From positions 163,672 through 227,671 of the forward strand of contig NZ_JMLS01000005.1 of the NCBI RefSeq assembly GCF_000686845.1: a stretch of DNA of 64,000 bases, in the 5' to 3' direction. A program made the position numbers and the translations under genes. The notes under the pieces were generated by a model. That model ran no database searches, had not been told where the DNA came from, and saw only the letters and a list, made by a program, of their open reading frames with translations. The stretch comes from Paenibacillus sp. UNC451MF (GTDB lineage Bacteria > Bacillota > Bacilli > Paenibacillales > NBRC-103111). Positions 7,539 through 15,748 of this stretch are shown in pieces. Positions within the stretch are counted from its first letter, which is position 1. Each line of letters starts with the position of its first letter.

Positions 7539-9252
7539 ACGTATTATACACACCGCGGATTTGCGGAGCATTGAATCAAGCTTAGGCAATTTACGAGGCG
7601 AAATCCAGCACATATCGGGACAAGTGCAATCGGTTGGTCAGTATGTGGAAGCCGTTGGTCAGGAAGTATTGGATGTGCAACAAAGAGTAGATGCTTTGGC
7701 TAAGGATTTCCATGAGTTCGTCAAAAAAGATCAGATGGCTAAAGAATTGCAACTTGCCGAGACGCGAGTAGTGAAGATTCGACAGGAAATCGATATTAAA
7801 TATGGGCATTATGAAGAAGTTCGAAGACGGGTAACCGGAATATTGCAAGCAGTTGATATAAGCCTCGTTAAGAAAGAAACAATTGAAAATACAACGGAAG
7901 AGCATATGTTAGCTGCTCCGAGATACTGGCTGGCTCCTTGTTTAATTGCATTAGCAGCTTGGTTGAATGATAACAGGGAACTGGCTGATAGGGCTATGAT
8001 GGAAGCTCTGCGGCGTGATGACGAGAAAACATCTCTCTTTTTCGCATTGGTGACGAGAAGGGGGACACGCTACAAAGCGAGCCGGGAATGGTTGGACAGG
8101 TATTTTGGACTTCAGGATCCTCATCAATTAGAACGGGAAATGATAGTCTTAATTGATGGATTTACAAATGGTATTTTTGGACCTGAGGCTCGAGCAAAAT
8201 GCGGTAAGCATATTAATGAATGGATTGAAGAGCTTTCGCAAAAGGTCGGATTTGTCGAAGAGCAGCAAGAGCAGTGGAAGGTCGCTCTAGAAGCCAAGGC
8301 TAAAAGATTGAACGATGAAGTATATCCTTATTTGAGGCAGTACAGTAGTACCTGGCCTGAACTCGAAACATCATTGCAAGGGGCTAAACTTCACCTTGTA
8401 ATTCACAATTATTTTAAGGATATTTTCAGTAAAGAGATTACACCTGCAAAAAGTATAGCAGTTGCCGTAGATGCACTACTGGATACATTGGTATCTAAAT
8501 TTGACGATGAAGAACTCCCATTACGCAAAGATGAACGACTGCAGTCATTAATTATCGAGGAAAACGGAGATCGGAACACGGCGCAGCAACGCTTTAATGC
8601 GGAGAAAACGCTTGAACATAGAGTGAGTTTTACTCAATTATTGACGAATTTTGCAATGCATCCTGATGTATCGCAAGCATCGATTGCAACGCAGAAGTTT
8701 TCCATAGCTCTATCCAAAGATTGGATACGTCAGGCTCATGACGATTTGACTTTGAATAACCGGGCCGCAGTTCCTAAAAAAATTGATCTGCAGATTGAAG
8801 AGTGGACGGGTTCTACGATTAATGGAGATAACGAACAGGAGCTTGTCGAGTCATTAACTAATCATATTCATGACCGAAGAGATAAAGATTTGGCCCAAGT
8901 GCGCCTGATGCTTAAACATTGGGTAGGACTAGCAGCGGGAATTATATTTGTTTTCATGGGGTTTGGGGTACCCTTCTTATTTGTGTTTGCGTTAATTGGT
9001 ATTTTGTATTTCTTTGTATCTAAGAGGAATTTGGCTAAAACCAAAGAAAAAATGAAGCAGGATTATGACAAGCTTTTGCAAAGCTGTAAGGACATTTTGC
9101 GGGCTGTTTTGTCGGATGTAGTTGACTGGCGCAAGGAATATGAAGCAGAGGACTTAAATGCAGTGAAAGTAAGTGAGCTTCTGGATGAAATTACTCCGGA
9201 ACAATATACGTTTTCCGGTCTAGATAATGCTAGAGCTGTTATCAATAATTAA
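7528..9252 (+). CDS. Unrecognised coiled-coil protein with two C-terminal membrane helices
   Basis: The product has 574 residues, starting at ATG 7528 inside the previous gene with AAGGGGGG upstream. The N-terminus (about residues 10-105) is a coiled coil with heptad-like spacing (SSLGNLRGEIQHISGQVQSV and onward). A long, helical soluble region follows at about 125-460. Residues 466-498 are strongly hydrophobic and would form one helical hairpin or two short membrane helices. A basic stretch (KRNLAKTKEKMKQ) and a helical cytoplasmic tail follow. There is no signal peptide. The architecture suggests a membrane-tethered scaffold with most of the protein in the cytoplasm, perhaps recruiting the AAA+ ATPase of the same operon. 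The family is not recognised. Confidence 0.75.
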   Translation: MSNERIIHTADLRSIESSLGNLRGEIQHISGQVQSVGQYVEAVGQEVLDVQQRVDALAKDFHEFVKKDQMAKELQLAETRVVKIRQEIDIKYGHYEEVRRRVTGILQAVDISLVKKETIENTTEEHMLAAPRYWLAPCLIALAAWLNDNRELADRAMMEALRRDDEKTSLFFALVTRRGTRYKASREWLDRYFGLQDPHQLEREMIVLIDGFTNGIFGPEARAKCGKHINEWIEELSQKVGFVEEQQEQWKVALEAKAKRLNDEVYPYLRQYSSTWPELETSLQGAKLHLVIHNYFKDIFSKEITPAKSIAVAVDALLDTLVSKFDDEELPLRKDERLQSLIIEENGDRNTAQQRFNAEKTLEHRVSFTQLLTNFAMHPDVSQASIATQKFSIALSKDWIRQAHDDLTLNNRAAVPKKIDLQIEEWTGSTINGDNEQELVESLTNHIHDRRDKDLAQVRLMLKHWVGLAAGIIFVFMGFGVPFLFVFALIGILYFFVSKRNLAKTKEKMKQDYDKLLQSCKDILRAVLSDVVDWRKEYEAEDLNAVKVSELLDEITPEQYTFSGLDNARAVINN

Positions 9253-9268
9253 GTGAGGTAGAAGGCCC

Positions 9269-9469
9269 ATGGGTAACACTAATGAATCCAACCCTATGAT
9301 TGTACAGCGTAATAGAACCACGGATGATTCAAAACGGCAGGAGGGGAAAGTAACCCCCGAAATAATTCAGCGGGTAAATACTAATGATGCTTTAGCAAGT
9401 CAATTCCCTGAATGGGATTTGACACCTCCTGGCCAGTTGATAAGAAGAAGGAGTAGTAAATTACTATGA
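9269..9469 (+). CDS. Small, probably disordered protein of the AAA+ operon
   Basis: The product has 66 residues, starting at ATG 9269 after AGTGAGGTAG. It is rich in Asn, Thr, Arg and Gln, with no hydrophobic core, so most of it is probably unfolded. Near its end is one compact motif, FPEWDLTPPGQLIRRR, which looks like a short docking peptide. Its stop codon overlaps the next start by four bases (ATGA), so translation is coupled. I do not recognise the family. The tight coupling and conserved-looking motif argue that it is a real linker or adaptor between operon partners. Confidence 0.6.
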   Translation: MGNTNESNPMIVQRNRTTDDSKRQEGKVTPEIIQRVNTNDALASQFPEWDLTPPGQLIRRRSSKLL

Positions 9470-10002
9470 GCGACCCTCGAACATACGCTGATTGGGTACG
9501 GTGCTTTGATGAATTAAAATCAGGTGATAACGATGAAGAGATGCTGAATCGAATGGAGCAGGGGAGCATAGAATGGACAGCTGGCATAGCTGAAAAGATG
9601 ACTCAGCGGCTTTACGAAGTACTGGAGTTCAGATTGAAGCATGCCTCGCAGCAGATGAATCTCGAGTTCTCAAGAGTTCGTGAGCCTAACATTGACGTGG
9701 TGAGGGCTCTAATGAATGCTAGAAAACGATTTGCCATAATGAAGCGGTTGGTAGTTATTCCTGCTTTTCCCGAACAGGTGCGAAGCACCTTGACGGACGT
9801 TTTGTCCAACTATGTGAAAGATACGCAAGCAGCACTGGAAGACAGCGCTAAGGATGATCGTTCAGGGCATTTGCGGATGCTGATCAAAAATAATTCGCTG
9901 CTTGGCTATAATCAGATTGAGCTGTCAATGGAAGATAGAGCACCAGCTGCTAATCCTGGAATGCAGGGTGCAAATCAAAAGAGAAGAAAGGTAATATTCT
10001 AA
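9466..10002 (+). CDS. Unrecognised helical protein of the AAA+ operon
   Basis: The product has 178 residues, starting at ATG 9466 and overlapping the 66-residue gene by four bases. It is predicted almost entirely helical and soluble, with charged amphipathic stretches (MTQRLYEVLEFRLKHASQQM and VVRALMNARKRFAIMKRL) and a basic, flexible tail ending QKRRKVIF. No catalytic motif, signal peptide or membrane segment is visible. It sits directly before the ATPase gene, separated by a single base, and is probably a partner or substrate adaptor of the ATPase. The family is not recognised. Confidence 0.7.
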   Translation: MSDPRTYADWVRCFDELKSGDNDEEMLNRMEQGSIEWTAGIAEKMTQRLYEVLEFRLKHASQQMNLEFSRVREPNIDVVRALMNARKRFAIMKRLVVIPAFPEQVRSTLTDVLSNYVKDTQAALEDSAKDDRSGHLRMLIKNNSLLGYNQIELSMEDRAPAANPGMQGANQKRRKVIF

Positions 10003-10003
10003 T

Positions 10004-11566
10004 ATGAGTGATGCAAAAAGCTGTTTGGAAACGTTGGAAAGATACTTAAAGGCACGGATCCCTTTTATATCGGTTCGAACGCCGGAACGTGCTAGAGCTC
10101 TGGAAATACTCGGGCGAATAGCGCACAAACTGAGCATTCCTATATTTTATCATACCATTTCGCAAGGTACGCGAGACATTAGCTCTAATCGACTAGTGAA
10201 CGATGATCGCTCTGTAATGGGTGGGTTGGATTTTGCCAGTCAAAAAATAGGGCAACAGCAAAATTTATCCTTTATATTTACAGAAGTTCAGGACATAGAA
10301 GATGATACAGCGACTGCTAGGCAGTTCCAAGACGTAGTGATGCTTGCTATCGAGACAGGTGGCAGTGTTATTGCTATAACTAATAAACCGGTATGGGGAC
10401 CATTGCAAAGACATGGGATGTCAATAACTCTTGATCCTCCTAATGAGGATGAAATGCTCCAAATTATACAAGACCAAATTTCGCCCTATCGCAGTGAAAT
10501 TACTATTGAATGGGGTATTGAAGAAGAAAAAAAAGCAGCAGCCATACTGTCAGGCATTAGCCAGATTGAAGGAGAGAACGTGATAGCTACTCTTCTAGCA
10601 AATGGATCAATCCGGAATGATGATTTGAAAGAGCTAACATACGCCAAAGATCGAATATTCTCAGATATATCAGGGATAGAGCGAGTTCAGGTACGTGAGG
10701 ATTATCAGGTAGGTGGATTGGAAGGGCTTAAGCTGTGGCTTGAAGCCAACGAAAAACTGCTAACCGCTGATCTAAGAGACCGGGGAATTAGACCTCCACG
10801 TGGTATTTTGCTTGTGGGCGTGCCCGGTTGCGGGAAGTCTTTATCCGCCAAAGCTATTGCCGCGGCATGGAATTTGCCGTTATATCGACTCGATCTATCC
10901 ACCATTCAAGGTCAGTACTTAGGCCAAAGTGAGTCTAGGTTAAAAGAAGCGCTGTCTACCGCTGATCATGTAGCTCCTTGCGTGCTATGGATTGATGAAA
11001 TCGAGAAGGGCTTGGCAGGGGCCTTAGGAAGTGGTGACGGAGGCACATCGACAAGAATGGTCGGTCAATTCCTATTCTGGCTTCAAGAGAGCCTAGCTCG
11101 TGTGTTTGTCGTAGCAACGGCCAATGATGTGTCAAAATTACCGCCGGAATTGCTCCGTCGAGGACGGTTTGACGAATTGTTCTTCGTTGATTTACCTACT
11201 CCAAAGGAACGGGAAGAGATCATTCGTATCTACGTAAAGAAAGGCATGAGGATGGATTTAGAGGTAACACTGATGGAGCGACTTGTACGGTTATCCGAAG
11301 GGTTCGCTGGAGCAGACTTGGAAGCTGCAGTACGCGATGTAGTCAAGCAAGCAGTCGTCAGAGGCGATGAAACAATAACGGATGAGACGTTTATCCGATT
11401 TTTTGAGAATGTGGTTCCTTTATCACAGACGAGTCCAGAGCAGATCGATCAAATTCGGGCTTGGGGACGTGAGCGTGCGGTACCTGCAGGTAAGTCATTT
11501 GAAGAATCTTCTATTGAAACTGATGATTTTCCAAAAAGAAGAGGCTTTAGAAACGTACTTGTTTAG
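10004..11566 (+). CDS. AAA+ ATPase of the Ycf46 type
   Basis: The product has 520 residues, starting at ATG 10004. Residues 1-225 form the non-catalytic N-terminal domain seen in Ycf46-type proteins: it begins ARIPFISVRTPERARALEIL and includes a decayed P-loop-like fold. Residues 230-470 are a classical AAA core with Walker A GVPGCGKS (272-279), Walker B VLWIDEIE (327-334), sensor-1 Asn374 in ATANDVSKLP, and arginine fingers Arg385/Arg386 in LLRRGRFDE. The helical lid contains GFAGADLEAAVRD. All catalytic residues are present, so it should hydrolyse ATP and form a hexamer. Ycf46 proteins are known from cyanobacteria and plastids and have poorly defined roles. Here it closes a five-gene operon whose other members include a membrane scaffold. 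A terminator follows. Confidence 0.85.
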   Translation: MSDAKSCLETLERYLKARIPFISVRTPERARALEILGRIAHKLSIPIFYHTISQGTRDISSNRLVNDDRSVMGGLDFASQKIGQQQNLSFIFTEVQDIEDDTATARQFQDVVMLAIETGGSVIAITNKPVWGPLQRHGMSITLDPPNEDEMLQIIQDQISPYRSEITIEWGIEEEKKAAAILSGISQIEGENVIATLLANGSIRNDDLKELTYAKDRIFSDISGIERVQVREDYQVGGLEGLKLWLEANEKLLTADLRDRGIRPPRGILLVGVPGCGKSLSAKAIAAAWNLPLYRLDLSTIQGQYLGQSESRLKEALSTADHVAPCVLWIDEIEKGLAGALGSGDGGTSTRMVGQFLFWLQESLARVFVVATANDVSKLPPELLRRGRFDELFFVDLPTPKEREEIIRIYVKKGMRMDLEVTLMERLVRLSEGFAGADLEAAVRDVVKQAVVRGDETITDETFIRFFENVVPLSQTSPEQIDQIRAWGRERAVPAGKSFEESSIETDDFPKRRGFRNVLV

Positions 11567-11612
11567 TAAAATACTGAAAATTCATTTTACAGTTGGTCTT
11601 CACAAAAATACC

Positions 11613-11645
11613 AAAAGCACTGACCATTCGGTCAGTGTCTTTTTT
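11613..11645 (+). terminator. Terminator after the AAA+ operon (copy 2 of the repeated family)
   Basis: AAAAGCACTGACC / GGTCAGTGTCTTTTTT forms a stem with a 4-base loop and one bulge, followed by T residues. It lies 46 bases after the ATPase stop. Confidence 0.85.
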
Positions 11646-11704
11646 CATTATGGGGTTGAAAGGGGAGGCGACCCAGAACATGCTAAATATAGTTTACCAA
11701 CAGG

Positions 11705-11792
11705 TTATTCACATTATAAACAGTCTGAAAATCCTTAATGTGCATAACTTCTTACAAGGATATGAACATATCCACAGCAATAGTTATTCACA
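11705..11792. promoter_or_regulatory. Cluster of DnaA-box-like 9-mers
   Basis: TTATTCACA occurs at 11705-11713 and 11784-11792. TTATGCACA occurs on the minus strand at 11739-11747. ATATCCACA (one mismatch) is at 11768-11776. The DnaA consensus is TTATNCACA. Three perfect matches and one near match in 88 bases, in a gene-free AT-rich stretch, are unlikely by chance. The cluster could be a chromosomal DnaA-box cluster that titrates DnaA or controls the neighbouring gene, or a remnant of a replication origin from a mobile element. Confidence 0.55.
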
Positions 11793-11928
11793 AAGCAATC
11801 AAGGACAAAAGGCCAATAGTCCTCATGCGTTTCACTATCATCTATCTCGTCTTATTTGAGTGTGTAGGGGCATAGATTATGCTGGCTACTAATACAATAA
11901 TTTATTATTAAGTCTGTCCACATACTCT

Positions 11929-11957
11929 TTTACACTAATAAGGGACTCTGATACGAT
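11929..11957 (+). promoter_or_regulatory. Sigma-A promoter of the HutC-type regulator gene
   Basis: A -35 box TTTACA (11929-11934) and a -10 box TACGAT (11952-11957) are separated by exactly 17 bases. The start codon follows 44 bases later. Confidence 0.6.
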
Positions 11958-12001
11958 AGAAGCGAGAACAGATCCTTATACAAAGATAGGATGAAACCAA
12001 C

Positions 12002-12730
12002 ATGACGAATAAGGCGAAAGTCAGCCATTATATAAAAATCAAGGAATACTTGGACGAATTAATGACGGGTGGAGAGCTCAAGGTAGGGGACCGTTTGCCT
12101 ACAGAAATTGAGCTGGCCCAACAATTTCAAGTGAGCCGGGAAACCGTACGAGCTGCGATGAAGCAGCTGGAGCAGGAAGGAAAGCTGGACGTTAGAAAAG
12201 GCGTCGGACGCTTTGTAATACGGCCTTTAAGCTCCATTCCGAGCAGCATCGACCGTTTCATGTCCACGGAAGAAATTATTCGTTCCGCCGGACTAGTGGA
12301 AGGGCAACTAGAACAGTTCATCCGGACAGAGCCTTGCCGAGAGGAATGGGCGCAGTTTTTGAAAATTCCACTGGGTAGTCCTGTGATCATTAATGAGCGG
12401 ACGCGAACCGCTAATGAAGAGCCGGTGGCCCATAATATTAATATTATGCCTCTGGCCTTAGTCGAGCATGCTTTTCAAAACAAGACGCTTACCGGATCCT
12501 TGCTTCGATTTCTTGAAGCCGAGTGCGGCATCCGACTGACAGGCACAAGCACCGAGCTGATCGTTCCGCATCACACCGATCCCATCTGCCGCAAGCTGCA
12601 AGTGAAGCGGGATTCGACGGTGCTCATGATGAAGCAAATCCATTTTGATCAGCAGCACATGCCTGTGTTATTTTCGTATGACTATTTTCGAAATGATGTG
12701 TTTCAGTTCTGGGTGAACCGGCGAAGGTAA
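12002..12730 (+). CDS. GntR-family transcriptional regulator (HutC subfamily)
   Basis: The product has 242 residues, starting at ATG 12002 with AGGATG upstream. Residues 5-75 form the winged helix-turn-helix (GDRLPTEIELAQQFQVSRETVRAAMKQL, then KGVGRFV). Residues 95-240 form a UTRA ligand-binding domain. The HutC/UTRA layout is typical of repressors of amino-sugar, histidine or phosphonate uptake genes that release DNA on binding a small metabolite. It precedes the ABC importer by 125 bases in the same direction. A TGTCTAGACA palindrome in that gap is a likely operator. The effector is presumably the importer's substrate or a product of it. Confidence 0.85.
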   Translation: MTNKAKVSHYIKIKEYLDELMTGGELKVGDRLPTEIELAQQFQVSRETVRAAMKQLEQEGKLDVRKGVGRFVIRPLSSIPSSIDRFMSTEEIIRSAGLVEGQLEQFIRTEPCREEWAQFLKIPLGSPVIINERTRTANEEPVAHNINIMPLALVEHAFQNKTLTGSLLRFLEAECGIRLTGTSTELIVPHHTDPICRKLQVKRDSTVLMMKQIHFDQQHMPVLFSYDYFRNDVFQFWVNRRR

Positions 12731-12799
12731 GCGAATTCAGCTAAGTCTAGCTTAATAATTTCTTCTTATATCAATGACATACTGTTAACAAAACCCATC

Positions 12800-12826
12800 T
12801 ATAATAGGGATAAAGATGTCTAGACA
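12800..12826 (+). promoter_or_regulatory. Importer promoter -10 box with GntR-like operator
   Basis: A perfect TATAAT is at 12800-12805; no good -35 box is seen 17 bases upstream. A perfect 10-base palindrome, TGTCTAGACA, is at 12817-12826, where the transcript would start. HutC-type GntR repressors such as NagR/DasR are known to bind GTCTAGAC-centred palindromes. A weaker, related inverted repeat (TAAGTCTAGCTTA) is at 12742-12754. The likely repressor is the GntR protein encoded immediately upstream. Confidence 0.6.
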
Positions 12827-12855
12827 ACGCATCTAATTCGAAAAGGGTGGGGAAT

Positions 12856-14061
12856 ATGAAGAAATTCATGAACGTGCTTTGTGCTCTAACGGTAACGACG
12901 GTTGTATCGGCTGGATGCGCAACGAATACTACTGCACCAAATGCACCTACTTCCACTAGCGGAACGAACGGAAACGGAGCTGCTGCGGAAGCACCCAAGA
13001 AATACGAACTTAATCTCATCACAGCTGGTGACACGAACATGACCGATCTTCAAGAAAAGAGCGTAGTTCTCAGCTTCCAAAAGCAGTATCCAGGCGCTCA
13101 AGTTCGCGTGGTCAATTCAGGTGCCGGAGATGGCGGAACACAAAAAATATTTGAAAAATTAAAAGCGCAAAAAGATGCAGGCAAGAAGGAATGGGATATC
13201 GATCTTGCCATTGTGCATCAAAGCGGTATGCAGCAGCTTATTGATAACGATCTTTTGGACAAATGGGTTCCCCAATCTGCCAACAAGCAGTACGTCGTTT
13301 CCTCTGACAGCAAAAATAGCTTGGGCACCAACGTGGAAGGCTATGTTATTCCTCTGTTCCACAGTCAGGTTGCCTTTGCTTACAACCCCGATAAAGTGAA
13401 GAAATTCCCTGCAAATTTTGAAGAATTAACAGCATGGATCAAAGCGAATCCGAAGCGTTTCGGATATAACGGAATCCAGAATGGTGCAAGCGGTGTCGCC
13501 TTTGCCACTGCCTATACATACTGGAAATCCGGCGATTATAAAAAGATGAGCGAGGGTCCGTTTGATGCGACACTTGAGCAAAAATGGCCGGCGATTCTGA
13601 AAGAGCTCAAAGCACTGCCTGTGACCTACACGAATGGGAACAATGGTACCCTCGATATGCTGAACCGCGGCGAGATCGACATGGGACCCGTATGGGTTGA
13701 TATGTTTAACTTATGGGTGGATGAAGGCCGCATGAATCCTAATTTTGGACTGAAAATCCTCGACCCAGGTATGCCTGGTCAACCGATGTACGTAGTCATT
13801 CCTAAGAATGCCAAAAATAAAGAAGCAGCCTTAAAATATGCCGATCTGCTAACCTCCCCGGAAACCCAAGCCAAAGTCATCGTGGAGAAAAACAGCTGGT
13901 ATCCAGGTATTGACGCAACAGTCGTACTTCCGAAGGTAAGTGAAGAGGGCAAGAAAAAGTTATTTAAAGATATTACGGCAGAGGACCTAAACAAACGAGG
14001 GCAGTCTTTCCCGATTAATACTTATTTTGATCATCTAAAAACAGCCTATGAGAAAAACTAG
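12856..14061 (+). CDS. ABC importer substrate-binding lipoprotein
   Basis: The product has 401 residues. ATG 12856 is preferred over GTG 12847 because AAGGGTGGGG lies just before it. A lipoprotein signal ends at VVSAGC, giving a lipidated Cys followed by a Thr/Asn/Ala-rich linker. The mature part is a periplasmic-binding-protein fold of the family-1 solute-binding type, with an LNLITAGDTNMTDLQ strand, INTYFDHLKTAYE at the C-terminus and PKNAKNKEAALKYADLLTSPE near residue 320. The layout resembles YnjB/PotD/iron- and phosphonate-type binding proteins. The protein would sit outside the membrane and deliver substrate to the two permeases. The substrate is unknown. Confidence 0.85.
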   Translation: MKKFMNVLCALTVTTVVSAGCATNTTAPNAPTSTSGTNGNGAAAEAPKKYELNLITAGDTNMTDLQEKSVVLSFQKQYPGAQVRVVNSGAGDGGTQKIFEKLKAQKDAGKKEWDIDLAIVHQSGMQQLIDNDLLDKWVPQSANKQYVVSSDSKNSLGTNVEGYVIPLFHSQVAFAYNPDKVKKFPANFEELTAWIKANPKRFGYNGIQNGASGVAFATAYTYWKSGDYKKMSEGPFDATLEQKWPAILKELKALPVTYTNGNNGTLDMLNRGEIDMGPVWVDMFNLWVDEGRMNPNFGLKILDPGMPGQPMYVVIPKNAKNKEAALKYADLLTSPETQAKVIVEKNSWYPGIDATVVLPKVSEEGKKKLFKDITAEDLNKRGQSFPINTYFDHLKTAYEKN

Positions 14062-14890
14062 TACACCCTCCATCGTCTTTTGGCACAAGCTGGGCGGAGT
14101 GGGGCTTGTTACTCCTGCTGTTGCCGTTGTCGCGCTGCTCTTCGTGTATCCGTTCACGCTCTCCTTTATCTCCAGCCTGCGTTCGCAGGAAGGGGCGTGG
14201 ACGGTTGTTAATTACGTAGAAGCGATTTCATTGTATGGCGGAGACGTGGTATTTACACTTTGGGTTTGCTTGGCGAGTCTTGCCATACTTACTGTATTTA
14301 CCGTAACGATTGGCGGGTTTCTGCGACTTGGTGCGTACCCGTTGCTGGAGTTTATATTCAAAATCCCGTTGTTTGTGCCGTTCGTCGTTGCAGGGCATGC
14401 GATGCGGGTATTTCTGGCGCCGCACGGCACGCTCAATTCGGCCATTGCCATCACAGGTTGGTTTAACCCGGATGCACTCCCATCCTTTGCGTTCACTACG
14501 CTCGGTCTCATCGCCGCTTTGGTTTGGAAAAATCTCGGTTTAGCGCTCCTCTTGGTGCTTGGGGGCTTTCGATCTGTGAATGAAGGCATGCTGGAAGCCG
14601 CACGAGGAATGGGAGCAGGCAAGTTAAGGTTGATCTGGCATTTTCTCGTGCCCATGAACAAGAGCAGTATCGGGGTCATGGCGGTACTGACCTTCACCTC
14701 CATGCTGGGCTGCTTCTCCATCCCTGCGATGCTGGGTAATGCTGGTGGTCAGCAAATGCTGATGATGGATTTATACCATCAAAGTGTCTATCAGCATAAT
14801 TACGGCTTAGCGAATGCGATTGGCGTTATTACCTACATTGCGTCTATGGGTGCTGCCATTTACTACTTAAAGGGGTTGGCGAAAAAATGA
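14048..14890 (+). CDS. ABC importer permease, subunit 1
   Basis: The product has 280 residues. The start overlaps the last 14 bases of the binding-protein gene. It has about six membrane helices with the BPD_transp_1 arrangement. The cytoplasmic coupling (EAA) loop is EAARGMGAGKLRLIWHFLVP near residue 182. It pairs with the next gene's product to form the membrane channel, as in PotBC, CysTW or PhnUV systems. Its stop overlaps the next start by four bases, so the subunits are translationally coupled. Confidence 0.88.
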   Translation: MRKTSTPSIVFWHKLGGVGLVTPAVAVVALLFVYPFTLSFISSLRSQEGAWTVVNYVEAISLYGGDVVFTLWVCLASLAILTVFTVTIGGFLRLGAYPLLEFIFKIPLFVPFVVAGHAMRVFLAPHGTLNSAIAITGWFNPDALPSFAFTTLGLIAALVWKNLGLALLLVLGGFRSVNEGMLEAARGMGAGKLRLIWHFLVPMNKSSIGVMAVLTFTSMLGCFSIPAMLGNAGGQQMLMMDLYHQSVYQHNYGLANAIGVITYIASMGAAIYYLKGLAKK

Positions 14891-15747
14891 ATAAAGCCAT
14901 TTCGGCAGCTGCTTCCACCGGCTCTCTGGGGCTGAATGAGAGAAGAGCGCCCATCGCCCGCATGACCCGCCGCCTGCTGATTTATGCGGTATCGATTTTT
15001 TTCATTTTTGGTCCGCTTTCCAGCCTTATTCTATGGTCGGTAGCGGAAAAATGGTTCTGGCCTCATCCTTTCCCGAACGCTTGGGGCTTCAAATATTGGA
15101 CTCAAGTATTTGAAGGGAAGATGCTCTCTTCTCTCGGATTAAGCTTCGTTATTGCTATTACAGTTACGCTGATTTGTCTGGTACTCACTGTTCCGTTATC
15201 TTATCTCATTGCCCGCAATCGGCTTCCGTTAAAGCATTTGATCCTGCTGCTGTTTTTGCTGCCTCAAGCATTTCCTCAGCTGCCGGTATTCACGAATGCG
15301 ATGACCCTCATGTATCGCTTTGACCTCGTAGGCACGTTGACGGGGCTGACTCTAATCCATTTGGTTGGAGCCATTGTATTCTCTGTATGGACTTTGGTAT
15401 CCGTATTCCAATCTGTCGCAGAATCGATGGAAGAGGCCTCGTATATGCTGGGCGGCGGCAAGGTGTACACCTTTTTTCATGTGGTACTGCCTATGGCTGC
15501 TCCGGGAATCATTGCGAGCTCTTTATTAGTGTTTTTGTACTCGCTGGACGAATTTACGGGAAGCCTGCTGATTGGGGCACCTTTTCATATTACGATGCCG
15601 GTCTTTATGTACAATGCAGCGAACGGCTACGAGATGCAGGTCGCATCGGTAACGTCCGTGCTGCTAATGATACCGGGAATCGTGCTGCTGTTCTTCCTGC
15701 AGCGGTTTATGCGTTCAGAATATTTGGCTGCTTTCGGGAGGGTATAA
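14887..15747 (+). CDS. ABC importer permease, subunit 2
   Basis: The product has 286 residues, starting at ATG 14887 within the ATGA overlap with subunit 1. A long polar N-terminus (about 30 residues, including three Arg) precedes six membrane helices. The EAA loop is EEASYMLGGGKVYTFFHVVLP near residue 180. It belongs to the same permease family as subunit 1 (PotC/PhnV-like) and is the second half of the membrane channel. The ATPase gene starts two bases after its stop. Confidence 0.88.
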   Translation: MNKAISAAASTGSLGLNERRAPIARMTRRLLIYAVSIFFIFGPLSSLILWSVAEKWFWPHPFPNAWGFKYWTQVFEGKMLSSLGLSFVIAITVTLICLVLTVPLSYLIARNRLPLKHLILLLFLLPQAFPQLPVFTNAMTLMYRFDLVGTLTGLTLIHLVGAIVFSVWTLVSVFQSVAESMEEASYMLGGGKVYTFFHVVLPMAAPGIIASSLLVFLYSLDEFTGSLLIGAPFHITMPVFMYNAANGYEMQVASVTSVLLMIPGIVLLFFLQRFMRSEYLAAFGRV

Positions 15748-15748
15748 G

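Larger units (their letters stand above)
11646..12001. other. Gene-free region with clustered DnaA-box-like sites
   Basis: No credible gene was found; two short open frames here lack ribosome sites and overlap the terminator. The notable content is four DnaA-box-like 9-mers between 11705 and 11792 (entered separately) and, further on, the promoter of the next regulator gene. Confidence 0.6.

Noticed and set aside
11593-11859. Two overlapping short open frames after the AAA+ operon
   Set aside because: They span the terminator, lack ribosome sites, and overlap the DnaA-box-like cluster.
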